Assembly (NCBI GenBank): GCA_949358305.1
Contig: OX442315.1
Span: 37,350,427 to 37,414,426 of the forward strand
Direction of reading: 5' to 3'
From: Strigamia acuminata
Lineage: Eukaryota; Arthropoda; Chilopoda; Geophilomorpha; Linotaeniidae
DNA length: 64,000 nucleotides
Shown: positions 13,201-22,061 of the stretch, piece by piece
Numbering within the stretch: the first letter of the stretch is position 1
Layout: each line of letters starts with the position of its first letter
Program-made: the position numbers and the translations under genes
Notes under the pieces: model-generated
Seen by the model: only the letters and a program-made list of their open reading frames with translations
Database searches by the model: none
Told to the model about the DNA's origin: nothing

Positions 13201-16200
13201 GACACACATCAAAATAAGTTTGAAGCCAAAGTCAAGATGGTTCGCTCAGACAACGAGACTGAATTTTTAAATCAACACTTTAGGGCAATTTTGGACACAA
13301 GGGGAATTCAACATCAAACTACCGTCATCTATAGTCCATCCCAAAATGGAGTCTCTGAAAGGGCAAATAGATCCCTCCTTGACAAGACAAGGACACTATT
13401 GAATGATTCCAAGTTGCCACACAAGTTTTGGGCTGAAGCTGCGGCATGTGCCGCATATGCAATGAATCGCTCACCAACACGTAGGTTTCCGGGCGAGACA
13501 CCCTATGAAAGACTTACTGGAAGAAAACCAGATATATCTAATATGAGGATTTTTGGCACTATTGCTTACGCATGGGTTCCAAAGCAACATAGGAATAAGT
13601 TGGATTCTCGTGCTAAACCGGTCATTTTCATGGGCTATCCCTTGTTGAAGCCGGGCTGGAAGTTTTATGACCAAGATACTAATAATATCATTGTGGCACG
13701 AGATGTTAAGTTCAATGAGTCCAGATTGGGAATGGAATTATTATCAGGACAGAATGTAAAACCTGATCATGAACCAGAAATGGTGTACATACCTGAGGGA
13801 GATGTAAGCTCCCAACCCCCAGTTGTTTTTCAACAACCCACCAGACCGACACCGGGTCCAGAACGGAGATATCCTTCAAGGATACGACGTCAGGTCCAGC
13901 CTTATCAGGCAATTGATTGGCGACAGCATCGCACACAACGTTGGGAGAACCAACGAGCACATGTGGTGAACACCAACCCACAGGTTGAAGTACCGATACA
14001 TGAACCAAAGACATTTGCTGAGGCAGTGACATCTGACCAGGCGAGCCAATGGGTAAAGGCTATGGAAGAGGAAATAGCCTCCCACACCCAACAAAATACT
14101 TGGACTTTGGTTCCAAGACCACAGGATGCAAAAGTAATTGGCTCTCGCTGGGTATACAAGTTTAAGAAGAAATATAAAGCCCGTCTAGTTGTTCAAGGCT
14201 ACAATGTCCACAAGGGCATTGACTATTCAGAGTCTTTTTCCCCTGTGGCTCGATTGGCTACCATCAGAATTATCTTAGCCATTGCTGCAATGTTTGGCTT
14301 TACAGTCAAGCACTACGATGTCAAATCAGCATACCTCCATGCGAAATTGAAGGAGGTAGTCTACATGGAGCAACCTCAAGGCTTTATTCAACCTGGGCGA
14401 GAAAACGATGTTTGGCTCCTAAATAAGGCAGTTTATGGTTTACCTCAGGCAGGCCGCGCTTGGCATGAAGCCCTGAACAAGGTACTTGCACAAGCGGGAT
14501 TTAAGAAGTTGGTAGTTGATCCATGCGTTCATCTGTGGAAAAATGGTACCGACATTATAATAATGGGCACTTATGTCGACGATTTGATGCCGGCAACTAA
14601 CGCCACACGGATGCTCGATCAGATAATGGGGAAAGTGATGAAGCAAGTTAATCTGATCGACCTTGGAGAAGTCACAGAGATTTTGGGCATCAGGATTAGG
14701 CGACAGACCCATCCGTATGCACTTTTGTTGGACCAATCCAAGTATATATTTGAGGTCTTGCTTAAATTCAACATGATGAATGCAAAGACAAGTAGAGCAC
14801 CCATGGACCCATCCCAGAAACTGGAGGACCCTAATTATCCGCTCGGATCACCATTAATTAACGAGCCCTATCGAGAATTAATTGGCTCTTTATCCTACTT
14901 GGCTCAAGCTACTCGACCAGATATTGCTTATGCGGTATCCTATCTATCGCAGTGGTTGCAGAATCCGCATGACGCTCACTGGACGGCAGCAAAGAAGATC
15001 CTCCGCTATTTAAAAGGAACGGCTGATTTGTCGTTAATTTATTCTCACGGATTTGGATTATTGCGAGGATATGCCGATGCATCTTGGAACAGTGCCTCGG
15101 TTGATGCAAAGAGCTATGCAGGATTTATCACCATGCTGGGAAATTCAACCATCACTTGGCAATCAAAGAAGCAAAAGCTAATTGCCTTATCAACATGTGA
15201 ATCGGAATTTGTAGCAATGGTAGAGTTAGCGAAAGAACTGAAATGGATAACATCATTGCTGGAACAGCTTGAAATGACCAAATTAATTCAAAGACCGATT
15301 CAAATCTTTTCTGATAATCAAGCCGCCATCGCCCTCACTAAGAACCCCCAGTACCATGGGCGCACAAAACACTTTCATAGGAGAGTATTATTCTTACGTG
15401 AAGATGTTCAAGACGGAACTTATGACATCAACTATATGTCTACAGAAGAGATGCCTGCAGATATTATGACTAAGGCAACAGGTGGTTTGAAATTGATCAC
15501 CACAAAGGATTTTATTAATTTGCGGCCATGTGATTCACCGTTACGATGAAGGGCGAGAATGTTGGAACAATACTTTAAATTAACAATGTATTTTGGTAAC
15601 TATGTATGAAACGTGTGTTATTAAAAATTCAAGATGAATGTATGAATATATGAAAGCTCCATTGCATATCTGACTCTTCAAAATAACACTACTTGTAAGT
15701 GCAGCTAAAGGCTATACAAGCTAACACTGTATACAAAGATGAAACCACAAATCGTAATACAGACAGCTCTCATTAGAGGCCAATACTAAATACTACAAGT
15801 ACATACTGTAAACTATCGAAAAGAAAAGGTAATACAATACACTACACAAACCAACAGTTTTGTTGGCATACGTCTTGTCGGCGTTACTTAAATGCAGGTG
15901 CACCAGCAGAAAGAAGTCTAGAAGTGGGTTGTAATTAGTTAATTAGGTGCAAATGAAAGGATTTTAATTGTCATTTACTTGTAAAATTCTAAAAACGAAG
16001 ATATAAACTATTTATTCAAACAGAAAGTTATTGCTTTTGTTTGTTTTACTTCTTTTATCTAGTACGGAGTAATTTTTTACTTGCTTTTAGGATTCAAAGA
16101 AGTGATCCATAACTGAAAATTGATTAAAAGTGTTGTTTTTATTTAGGTATACGTTTGATTCAGCACAAAAACATGTATTTGCACTGATGAATAAAGACAG

Positions 16201-18080
16201 CTATCCGCGGTTCCTGCGTTCGGAGGCTTATAAGCAGATATTGGCCAATGCTGCTCAACCTATGCACAAGAAAAAGTAGTCCTTACTCTGTAGTAGCAAC
16301 GTAACTTTTCCTAATATTTGTTGATACTACGTTTCAGATCAATTTTCAGCTTTGGAAGTGGAATAAAGAAAAAAAATTCTACCCCCAATGCCCACAACTG
16401 CAGTAGTGGTGTCAGCTCCACTGACACCAGACGTAGAGGCAGTAACAGCAGTGACCAACGCAACTTGTCGGGAAGTTCGAGCGATCTGCAGGACTTGTCG
16501 TCGCACGAAGGTCGAGCTTGTAGTCCCGTCGGTCCGTTCATGGGCCATCACTCACTCAGCACCAGCAATCTGCAAGATCTGGAGTCGAGTGATCATCCGT
16601 GCAGGTGTCAACACATTTCAGAATTATCTTACTTGTATATTCTATCACTTATATTCTATACAGCTATCTTCTCTTTCTTTTAGTGGAGAATTTGGTAGTT
16701 CAGGAAAAAAGAGGTCTACTTGGTCTAATCTGTAAGATTCTTTACATATTTAGGTTGACTGACTGAGATAAAAGAAATGAAAGTTACAAGTTAGTTCCTC
16801 AGGCAAATAGTCTTAAGGAGAAGGGTGTGGTGCATACTCCTATTGTCACTGTCAATTCGATTATTAAATTATGTAAACAATGCTTCGGTTGTCAGGGCAG
16901 AAACCTGACAACCGACTTCATTACAAACAACAGTGTTGACTCAAAATTCATAGCAGTTGCATCACCTCCATATCTGTGTGAAAAGTAACAGATTTAGAAC
17001 CACACTAAATCCCACAAGTTTGCACAATTTTGTCAACATGTGCTTTTGAATACAACACATGAGTTTGGACGATTTAACCTTTTTCAATACAAAGCTTATC
17101 ACAAAGATCAAGCCAGTGGAGCTCAAAATTAAATTCGTACACAGAACATTGCAGTTACTTTGTAGATTGCATTCAAAAATTTAAATTACCATAAAATTAA
17201 GTTGTATTGATGAAAATTAAAACGGATTGAGTCCTTGTACAAAATAAAAATACAAGTATCTACTTGTATATGCAGTCAGCACTAACTATTTATTTGATGT
17301 ATCCATTTCAAACGGACGCATCGGCTTATAGAGGGTCATTTTAGCGACACGAGAATAGTGACGATGACTTTAGCGACGCCACTTTAGCGTCGCTATTAGT
17401 CGCTAAAGTGGCTTTCGCTAAGGTGGTATAAAAAATTGGCAATGTTTGCCATTCACCATGATTGGATAGCTGGTTGTATTAGCTGTTCATGAATATCATG
17501 AACATCATTACTTCAGTGGGAATATTAAAACTCAGCAATAATTTTGTGTAAATAAAGACAAGATAGCCTTGCTGAAATTTATGCTTAAATGGTAAACAAA
17601 TGGTACGACTAAATGGCAAACAAAAAGCAGTGTTAGAGGAACTTTTTCATCATTTTCATCATTTGCATTATTTATGATTTGATTTAATTTTTTTTTGTTT
17701 TTTCAATTGATTACAGTCTCTCTTCTCCAACATCTCAGGAAAAGTTAAATGATCCCCACCGAACTCTGGACGTTCCGAAACATTTTCCAGTTTTAAGCCC
17801 GGAAGTAAGTTTATTGGAAAGCAGCCTGAGCCTGGGTTTGTCATTAGCTGTACCTGCATCCAAGAGTGCACCGAGCCTGAAAGGAAGGCGCGCTTCTGAT
17901 GACCCAATGAACAGGAGGCACAATCAAGTGTGCCCCTGGGAAGAAGAGGGGCCTAAGAAGGCCCATTCTTCTTCCACGACCCCCAAAACACAGTCACCTC
18001 TAACTGAGAGCAAACCAAAGAAAAAACAAAATGAAGTTTGTCCGTGGGAAGAGGAAGACGATTCCGCTGCAACCAAATAA
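1272..18080 (+). CDS. RGS7: R7-type RGS protein (RGS6/7/9/11-like) with C-terminal CPWE tail, 5' end outside window
   Basis: Fourteen exons join in one frame: 1272-1381, 2541-2592, 3256-3320, 3384-3460, 5615-5696, 7508-7600, 8600-8661, 8737-8850, 8918-9121, 10471-10560, 16147-16275, 16338-16604, 16684-16731, 17717-18080. They give 584 residues plus stop. Order seen: the end of a DEP domain ([21 protein letters not shown]), the DEP-helical extension ([32 protein letters not shown]), a GGL domain ending in the PSNPW signature, then an RGS box (SSENIRFW with the conserved Asn, later [12 protein letters not shown]). R7 RGS proteins bind Gbeta5 through GGL and speed GTP hydrolysis by Galpha-i/o at membranes. 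The last three exons add a Ser-rich tail (two DLQDL motifs) and two VCPWEEE motifs (17931, 18039). Upstream DEP exons are not in the window. An AATAAA overlaps the stop. Orthology to a single vertebrate paralogue is not claimed. Confidence 0.9.
1631..1672. repeat. Perfect 42-nt palindrome
   Basis: Twenty-base arms starting TCACGAACACAATAAACC are exact reverse complements around a 2-nt centre. The site lies in an RGS intron and no element is recognised around it. Confidence 0.85.
2625..3044. mobile_element. Inverted-repeat MITE, family A copy 1
   Basis: A 420-bp element in the RGS intron between exons 2541-2592 and 3256-3320. Its ends (CTATACTCTGGCAGAG and onward for about 43 bases to GGCC) are nearly perfect inverted repeats. 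Family core motifs are CCTATTGGCC next to the ends, a CAGGAAAA/GTGGAAG block, and GCTTTCCTGACAAAGCAACC. No coding capacity is seen. Confidence 0.8.
3578..3981. mobile_element. Inverted-repeat MITE, family A copy 2
   Basis: Ends TATACTCTGGCCAAC / GGTTGGCCAGAGTATA. The core is the same as copy 1 in the opposite orientation (CTACTACCAGGAAAA, TTGCTTGCTTTGTCAG). It lies in the RGS intron after exon 3384-3460. Confidence 0.75.
3982..5614. other. RGS intron without recognisable genes
   Basis: Only AT-rich intronic sequence and the double palindrome at 5305-5379 are seen. Confidence 0.5.
5305..5379. repeat. Two overlapping perfect palindromes
   Basis: 5305-5347 has 21-base arms (start ATTACTTTAAATAGCC) around a single base. 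5345-5379 has 17-base arms (start AATTACAAAAAGAACAG) around a single base. The two share their junction bases, giving adjacent potential cruciforms, and both have AACAG/CTGTT at the tip. Confidence 0.85.
6064..6501. mobile_element. piggyBac-like non-autonomous element flanked by TTAA
   Basis: TTAA lies at both ends and the terminal repeats are similar (CCTTCCAACC on the left, GGTTGGAAGG on the right). Motifs GGGTC and ACCCATCTTAGG recur inside as inverted copies. TTAA target sites are the hallmark of piggyBac elements. No transposase ORF is present, so it is a MITE if the reading is right. Confidence 0.55.
6570..7250 (+). mobile_element. Probable solo LTR (LTR retrotransposon)
   Basis: A segment less AT-rich than its surroundings carries a TATA box (GGCTATAAAAGGGCC near 6855), an AATAAA signal near 7139 and a plausible TG start (TGTCCAACATG near 6576). 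This promoter-plus-polyA layout without ORFs fits a solo LTR inside an RGS intron. I found no matching second LTR and no clear target duplication, so the boundaries are approximate. Confidence 0.4.
7621..7817. mobile_element. MITE with 43-base terminal inverted repeats
   Basis: Ends TACTAAACTCTATTCC and its reverse complement, continuing through AAAAAGTATTTGAAATACTC to CATTGG. The outermost TA on each side suggests TA target duplication. It starts only 20 bp after RGS exon 7508-7600. Confidence 0.75.
8110..8325. mobile_element. Short palindromic element
   Basis: Arms beginning ACACAAGGGAG(T/C)GGGTAAAATT and ending near AAAGCTTGCT are inverted at both ends. The centre is a run of AGCTAGCTAG-type self-complementary sequence. 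Intronic in the RGS gene. Confidence 0.6.
8693..8720. repeat. (ATA)n microsatellite
   Basis: About nine AAT/ATA units directly before RGS exon 8737-8850. Confidence 0.85.
9122..10470. other. RGS intron without recognisable genes
   Basis: Short ORFs here have no recognisable domain. No conserved exon fits the RGS reading frame, which passes cleanly from 9121 to 10471. Confidence 0.5.
10833..10921. repeat. Tandem repeat of about 31 bp with TTTTGTCGAC core
   Basis: Three near-identical units of GGTACAAATTTCGTTC plus ATTTTGTCGACCA. Related TTTGTCGAC/TTGTCGGCG words recur just past the Copia insertion (near 15860) and near 20180, so this is probably part of a dispersed repeat family. Confidence 0.7.
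11106..11226 (+). repeat. 5' LTR of Copia element 1
   Basis: 121 bp, TG...CA, identical to 15560-15680 by direct reading. Preceded by the target copy AAATA. Confidence 0.95.
11440..15549 (+). CDS. Copia Gag-Pol polyprotein (element 1), uninterrupted
   Basis: One open frame of about 1369 residues from ATG 11440 (earlier in-frame codons lack ATG). Order: UBN2-type Gag, CCHC zinc knuckle ([14 protein letters not shown]), aspartic protease (DSGATSHM), integrase with HHCC zinc site (HRRL...H, CEECVTAK) and DDE core ([25 protein letters not shown]), reverse transcriptase (YVDDLM), and RNase H ([20 protein letters not shown]). Between the RT motifs SRWVYKF and YKARLV the usual spacer of about ten residues is missing, so RT fingers function may be altered. 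The frame is otherwise intact and the LTRs identical. Confidence 0.93.
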   Translation: MMADQFVIPVEKLNGRNYGAWKFRVAILLRSKHKWDPTAAPVMPIKLITEDEKTFNTRLDEWQVKDVEVLNTILSTIDATQMKYVMNVVTAAEAWEKLQVQNQGVLAELKVQLKTDLGRIQMKPRETILEYIGRATAVAQELQSLGIVTEEPELCSHILKGLTADYINVVRSCDVLGVAAMTIQVLQRALLAEEARKPQQTTPKLESANWVRGATSYQRGRGGRPARGRTQLKCWNCGIPGHRQVDCRRPPQQNQDTQPSTSANRGFPPRSRPWVPRGRGSSGPSTSKRVTDVEDQTPQFALVATDSDPAHVDRENELLIDQEQFDPYIWYLDSGATSHMSGDRSLFTTLDDSFAKMVSLADGREIKASGTGVIMLNIWFGDQARVLKLEDTYYVPELSGNLLSISRMTNLGYKVAFTARGCTVSTIDNVQVFQASSHRGLFKLQARSPNAPTMEDKAVVMAIQSQPPLTGSELWHRRLAHINNRALKDLVKKNMVTGMTIDKIHKWTLCEECVTAKHTRSPFLPAPSIRASGPLQMLHVDLCGPMPHPSIGRSEYIFMIVDDYSRCLFPRFLVSKAETSGVFEQFIDTHQNKFEAKVKMVRSDNETEFLNQHFRAILDTRGIQHQTTVIYSPSQNGVSERANRSLLDKTRTLLNDSKLPHKFWAEAAACAAYAMNRSPTRRFPGETPYERLTGRKPDISNMRIFGTIAYAWVPKQHRNKLDSRAKPVIFMGYPLLKPGWKFYDQDTNNIIVARDVKFNESRLGMELLSGQNVKPDHEPEMVYIPEGDVSSQPPVVFQQPTRPTPGPERRYPSRIRRQVQPYQAIDWRQHRTQRWENQRAHVVNTNPQVEVPIHEPKTFAEAVTSDQASQWVKAMEEEIASHTQQNTWTLVPRPQDAKVIGSRWVYKFKKKYKARLVVQGYNVHKGIDYSESFSPVARLATIRIILAIAAMFGFTVKHYDVKSAYLHAKLKEVVYMEQPQGFIQPGRENDVWLLNKAVYGLPQAGRAWHEALNKVLAQAGFKKLVVDPCVHLWKNGTDIIIMGTYVDDLMPATNATRMLDQIMGKVMKQVNLIDLGEVTEILGIRIRRQTHPYALLLDQSKYIFEVLLKFNMMNAKTSRAPMDPSQKLEDPNYPLGSPLINEPYRELIGSLSYLAQATRPDIAYAVSYLSQWLQNPHDAHWTAAKKILRYLKGTADLSLIYSHGFGLLRGYADASWNSASVDAKSYAGFITMLGNSTITWQSKKQKLIALSTCESEFVAMVELAKELKWITSLLEQLEMTKLIQRPIQIFSDNQAAIALTKNPQYHGRTKHFHRRVLFLREDVQDGTYDINYMSTEEMPADIMTKATGGLKLITTKDFINLRPCDSPLR
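15560..15680 (+). repeat. 3' LTR of Copia element 1
   Basis: Identical to the 5' LTR and followed by AAATA. It begins 10 bases after the polyprotein stop. Confidence 0.95.
16276..16337 (+). other. 62-nt intron controlling the RGS C-terminus
   Basis: The donor GTAGTC follows five A residues and the acceptor is TTTCAG. If the intron is removed, the frame runs on (Lys-Ser-Ile-Phe-Ser-Phe) into the Ser-rich/CPWE exons. If it is retained, the Lys-Lys-Lys end of the RGS box is followed at once by TAG (16277-16279). One tiny intron could therefore switch between a short R7 RGS and a form with the CPWE tail. Which form dominates cannot be told from DNA. Confidence 0.65.
16886..16914. repeat. Perfect 11-bp stem hairpin
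   Basis: CGGTTGTCAGG, a 7-base loop, then CCTGACAACCG. Located in the intron before the last RGS exon. Function unknown. Confidence 0.7.
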
Positions 18081-18857
18081 ATGAATTCAGATTGCTGATG
18101 ATTTTATCGCGTGTGAATGGGCCACGTGACCACACAATTTATGTCATTTTATTCTCTCGGAAAGCCTTGTCCATAGTTGTTTCAAATACCTTTTCTTCAA
18201 ATCACGAGCCTTACATAATGGAAAATTGAAATTTTATGAACTGTCTTTACTGTTTAAATACTTGTGGGTCTACTTTAACATAATAAGTGTATCTATGTAA
18301 TTATAATGATATTTTTTTTAAAGGGGAATACCTTTTTAGAGATTTTTGAAAGAGATACAGTAACTTTTTTTGTGTGTTTTTGAAACTAGCTGAAAATCTA
18401 TGGGTCATACCCGTAGATAAGTATTTGATGGTACAAAAAGAAATAGATAGATATTATTCACTTAAAATATGTGGCAATTGCCGGTGTAATTGCAGAATAG
18501 CTACAAATAAATTCATCTACGACGTAATTAGTAGTTTGCTAATTTAATTAAAGTCTGTTTACAAAAACTTGTGACAAATCCCATTGGTTGGGCATATCAC
18601 AAGCTCAACAATACAAATAACTGATCATGTGTTCCTTCTCAACCAATGAGGAAGATCTCAGGTTAAAGATGACTATTTAATATTCAATAAAATATTCCTA
18701 AAATCAATTATTAATCACTTACAAATCCAAATAAACATAAAATATGCATTACATTTATGAATAAACATGTTTAAAGTTACCGGAACGGAGGCTTACGCTG
18801 GGACCAAAACTATACCCGGAGACCAGTTGGAAAAATAATCTTTACTTTAGTCCATAT

Positions 18858-19157
18858 CAAGGTTAAACATTGTTAAACATGTTATTAGGTTTGGCCACTT
18901 GGGCAAAATGATGCCGTTTCCTGAAATTGAAGGGGCGGAGCCATTGCTGCTCTGACATCAGTGGGCGCCCAATCAAAGCGTCAACGTGTGCTTACAGGCA
19001 AAATCATAAAACAAGAATGTAAATTAAACTGTCTTTTATTAAAGATTGTTACTCAGCACAACCGGCGCCCACTGACGTCAGACAAAATGAGAAAGAATGA
19101 AAGCCTGTTATACCTAACTCTCCAAGTGGCCAAACCTAATAACATCACTCAACCTTG
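18858..19157. mobile_element. MITE with GTTATTAGGTTTGGCCACTTGG ends (first 20 bases shared)
   Basis: Left GTTATTAGGTTTGGCCACTT and right AAGTGGCCAAACCTAATAAC are exact inverted repeats. GTGGGCGCC / GGCGCCCAC are also inverted inside. A diverged relative of one end is seen near 56790-56830 (GGCCAAGTGGCCAACCCTAA). Confidence 0.65.
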
Positions 19158-21649
19158 GTCCTTATTTTCATTCAGTGAGATGGATATGTGCATTTCTGGA
19201 ATTATTTTTCAATAGTGTGTTTATAATTATTGCATAATGGATGGGGACAGGTCAATAACCAATGGTTGTTTATCATAAGTTTTTGTAAGCGAGGGAATAG
19301 TGGAAAAGCTAAATGATGCAAGTTTTTTTAAATCTGGGCTGTTTGTTTCTCTGAGTTTGCAGAGACACTGAGAGAGACTCAGAAAGAAAACTAGGGTCAT
19401 TCAGAAACTATTTTGCACTTCTCAATTCAAATTGAAGTTTTGCGTTTTCACTCTTTTCAATTTTACAGTACAATACAATATTTAAACCACTTAGGATGGT
19501 TCATTAAACAAAGATTTACCATTTGTTCTAAAAGTCCGACCATATGGGAATTTTTTCAGGTGGGCTAAAACATTTATAAACTCCGTCATTATTCCGAGAT
19601 GGTTTCAAAAATCTGGTTTGTTTGCATCATTTGTTTTGTTCAAAAGTGATTTTGTTTATTTTGTCATTAATATTTTTCAAACATTGAGATCATTTTATTA
19701 TTTATTTGCAAAACAGTTTCTGAATATCCCTGATGTCATGTGTTATTCTGAAAAATGTTGTGTGCTAAAACTGCTTAGGTGCAAATACTGTTTCAAGGGC
19801 TTTTGGAGGTATCAGTTGTTTAGAGAGGCAACAAAAATATCGGAATTTACTTACATTTTAAAATAAAAGCTCTTCATGGCACCGTTGCACTTTAGTTCGA
19901 AGTATTAATGGTCGAGTGTATTGACTTCTGTTTTGATCAAAGTTTCAATGGAAACTAAATACCGTAAATACATAAATTAGTTAATAAAATAATTAAATTG
20001 TTGTATTTATGATATTGTAATTGTCAGTGCAGTGTACAGTTCTACAGTATTCTCAGCATTCTTGTTCGACGTCATCAGTTCTAATTTTTACCCCTTTTAG
20101 TCTTTTCCCTATATGTGTAATTTTAGATCCAGGTTAAATCTGGAACTGGGTCAAGGATCCGCTAAACCTTGTCAACAATCATTTTGTCGACGCAATGCCA
20201 TACACATTTGTTTTGTTGACGCTGTTTAGTTAACCATGAATTTAATCAATCACATACACTGGTGTTGTCATATTCCCATGATGCATTGCATTTTGGAGAA
20301 CTGGTATTATAACTGTTATTACTATATCATAAATACATACAACAATTTAGGTTGTAACAACTAGCTTCTGATTTTTGTAGCGTTTCATTGACAATTTGAT
20401 AAAACACTCTTAACGCTCGGAGGCATAAGGTTATACGCGTTTAGAGACAAGCCCTGTCTTAAAATTTGTTCCTATTAATTTTTTTTTGCTGAAAATTTAT
20501 GATATTGTGTATATGGTGTCAGACTTTGTCTCGTGTGAAATTTGTATATATTAGTTGTTTATTTAATTATTTATTCTGAATTGAAATTTTCTGCCCCTTA
20601 AAGCTCCAGCATACAAGTAACTTTAAAGCTGGCTTTGCTGTATTAGTAAAGAGCGCTTCAGTCAACAGCCTTTTGGCTGAAACTAGTACTGTTTAAAACC
20701 ACCACCAGATGGTGCAAACTTCATTATTATTGTGCCCTCTATAAAATTAGTAGCGAACTGCAAACACATTAAATTGCGCTTTGACTAATTGACCTGAGAA
20801 TTATCTCTAAACATGTAATGCCGGATACCAAAACAGTACATTTTACTTTTATGCCTCTGAGGGTTAATGTTGAATGGACTTGTCAGCCATAAAGCCGTAT
20901 GGTAAAGATAACAGTAAAATAAGGTAAACTGATTCTGAGAGATGTTCAAGGAATGTGCACCGCAGAAGTGTGCGATTTTGAGAGAGAAGAGTTTGGTAAG
21001 TCACCACGACTCACTTGTAAGGGTAAAGTAAGAACGAAAATACGTAACTATTACCAATCTCTCTTAGTCATTCATTACTGGTTATTGATCAGTTCGAATA
21101 TGTCATATTTTTTGGTGAATTGTCTACTTACTTCTGACTGTTGTTACTTACTATGTAAGTTAAATTGGATTAACATCGTGAATCGTACCCACTTTTAAGT
21201 CAATTCTAATTAACTATCTAATTTTTCTTCCCAACTTTTGATGATTTGCTATAATGGGATTTTCAGTAATAAAATACCGAGCGCGCTGGATAACTGTCGG
21301 TAAGATCATATTATCATATAATCTTATTATGACAAGAAGACCTAAACCCAACAATTACTCTAGCGCAAGGTGCATCTAATACGAGAATTTACCGATAGAA
21401 AATCAGAAAATCAATCATACCATCGCGTGGTATTTAAATTTGAGCAAAATGCCATTGGATTTGTTTGAAACATCCGCAGTAGGTGGCGCTAAGAGCAAGA
21501 GAACGTTTCACCGTGATGAAAAATCTTGCCACCAGAAATTGTTATTGGTGGAAACCAATCAGACGTCAGTCATGCTTTGTTATGCGCCTCAGAATTGGTC
21601 GGCTGTTTTAAAACAGCTTTTTTCATTGGTTGTTATTTTACGATGTAGC

Positions 21650-22061
21650 TGTACTCTGGCCCACTATAAGTTGAGCCTATTACCCATTGGCTGACTTGTG
21701 AGCTTAATTACTCACTGTGTGCTACCACCAGGAAAAGTAGTTCAGTTTTGTTTTAATTTGTTTGATTATTTAAATAATTGGAATGATATAATGTTATTTG
21801 AATTTTATAAGAAAATGTTTCTTCAATTCATAAAATAAAGATTTACGCTGTTTTTATTTCAATATTCATGTTTATTCAGTTTATTGCTTGCTTTGTCAGG
21901 AAAGCAAACAATTTTCTAATTTTTTTATTGTTTGTTTTGCCTGGAAAGCATTCAGAATGGCAGCCAGTGTTTTGATCAATTTTTTGGTATTGCTACATAA
22001 GTTAAGTGAAAAAGCTCAGCCAATGGGTAATAGGCCCAACTTATAATGAGCCAGAGTATAG
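21650..22061. mobile_element. Inverted-repeat MITE, family A copy 3
   Basis: Ends GTACTCTGGCCCACTATAAG / CTTATAATGAGCCAGAGTAT flank the family core (GCTACCACCAGGAAAA, GCTTTGTCAGGAAAGC, CCAATGGGTAATAGG). Confidence 0.75.

Larger units (their letters stand above)
11106..15680 (+). mobile_element. Full-length Copia LTR retrotransposon (element 1)
   Basis: Two 121-bp LTRs (11106-11226 and 15560-15680, TG...CA) read identical and are flanked by a 5-bp target duplication AAATA. The sequence after the 5' LTR (TGGGTTATGAGCCCAG) matches the complement of the initiator tRNA-Met anticodon stem-loop, the half-tRNA primer known for copia. A purine tract AAGGGCGAGAA precedes the 3' LTR. It sits in the RGS intron 10561-16146 in sense orientation. 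Identical LTRs imply a young insertion. Confidence 0.95.
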
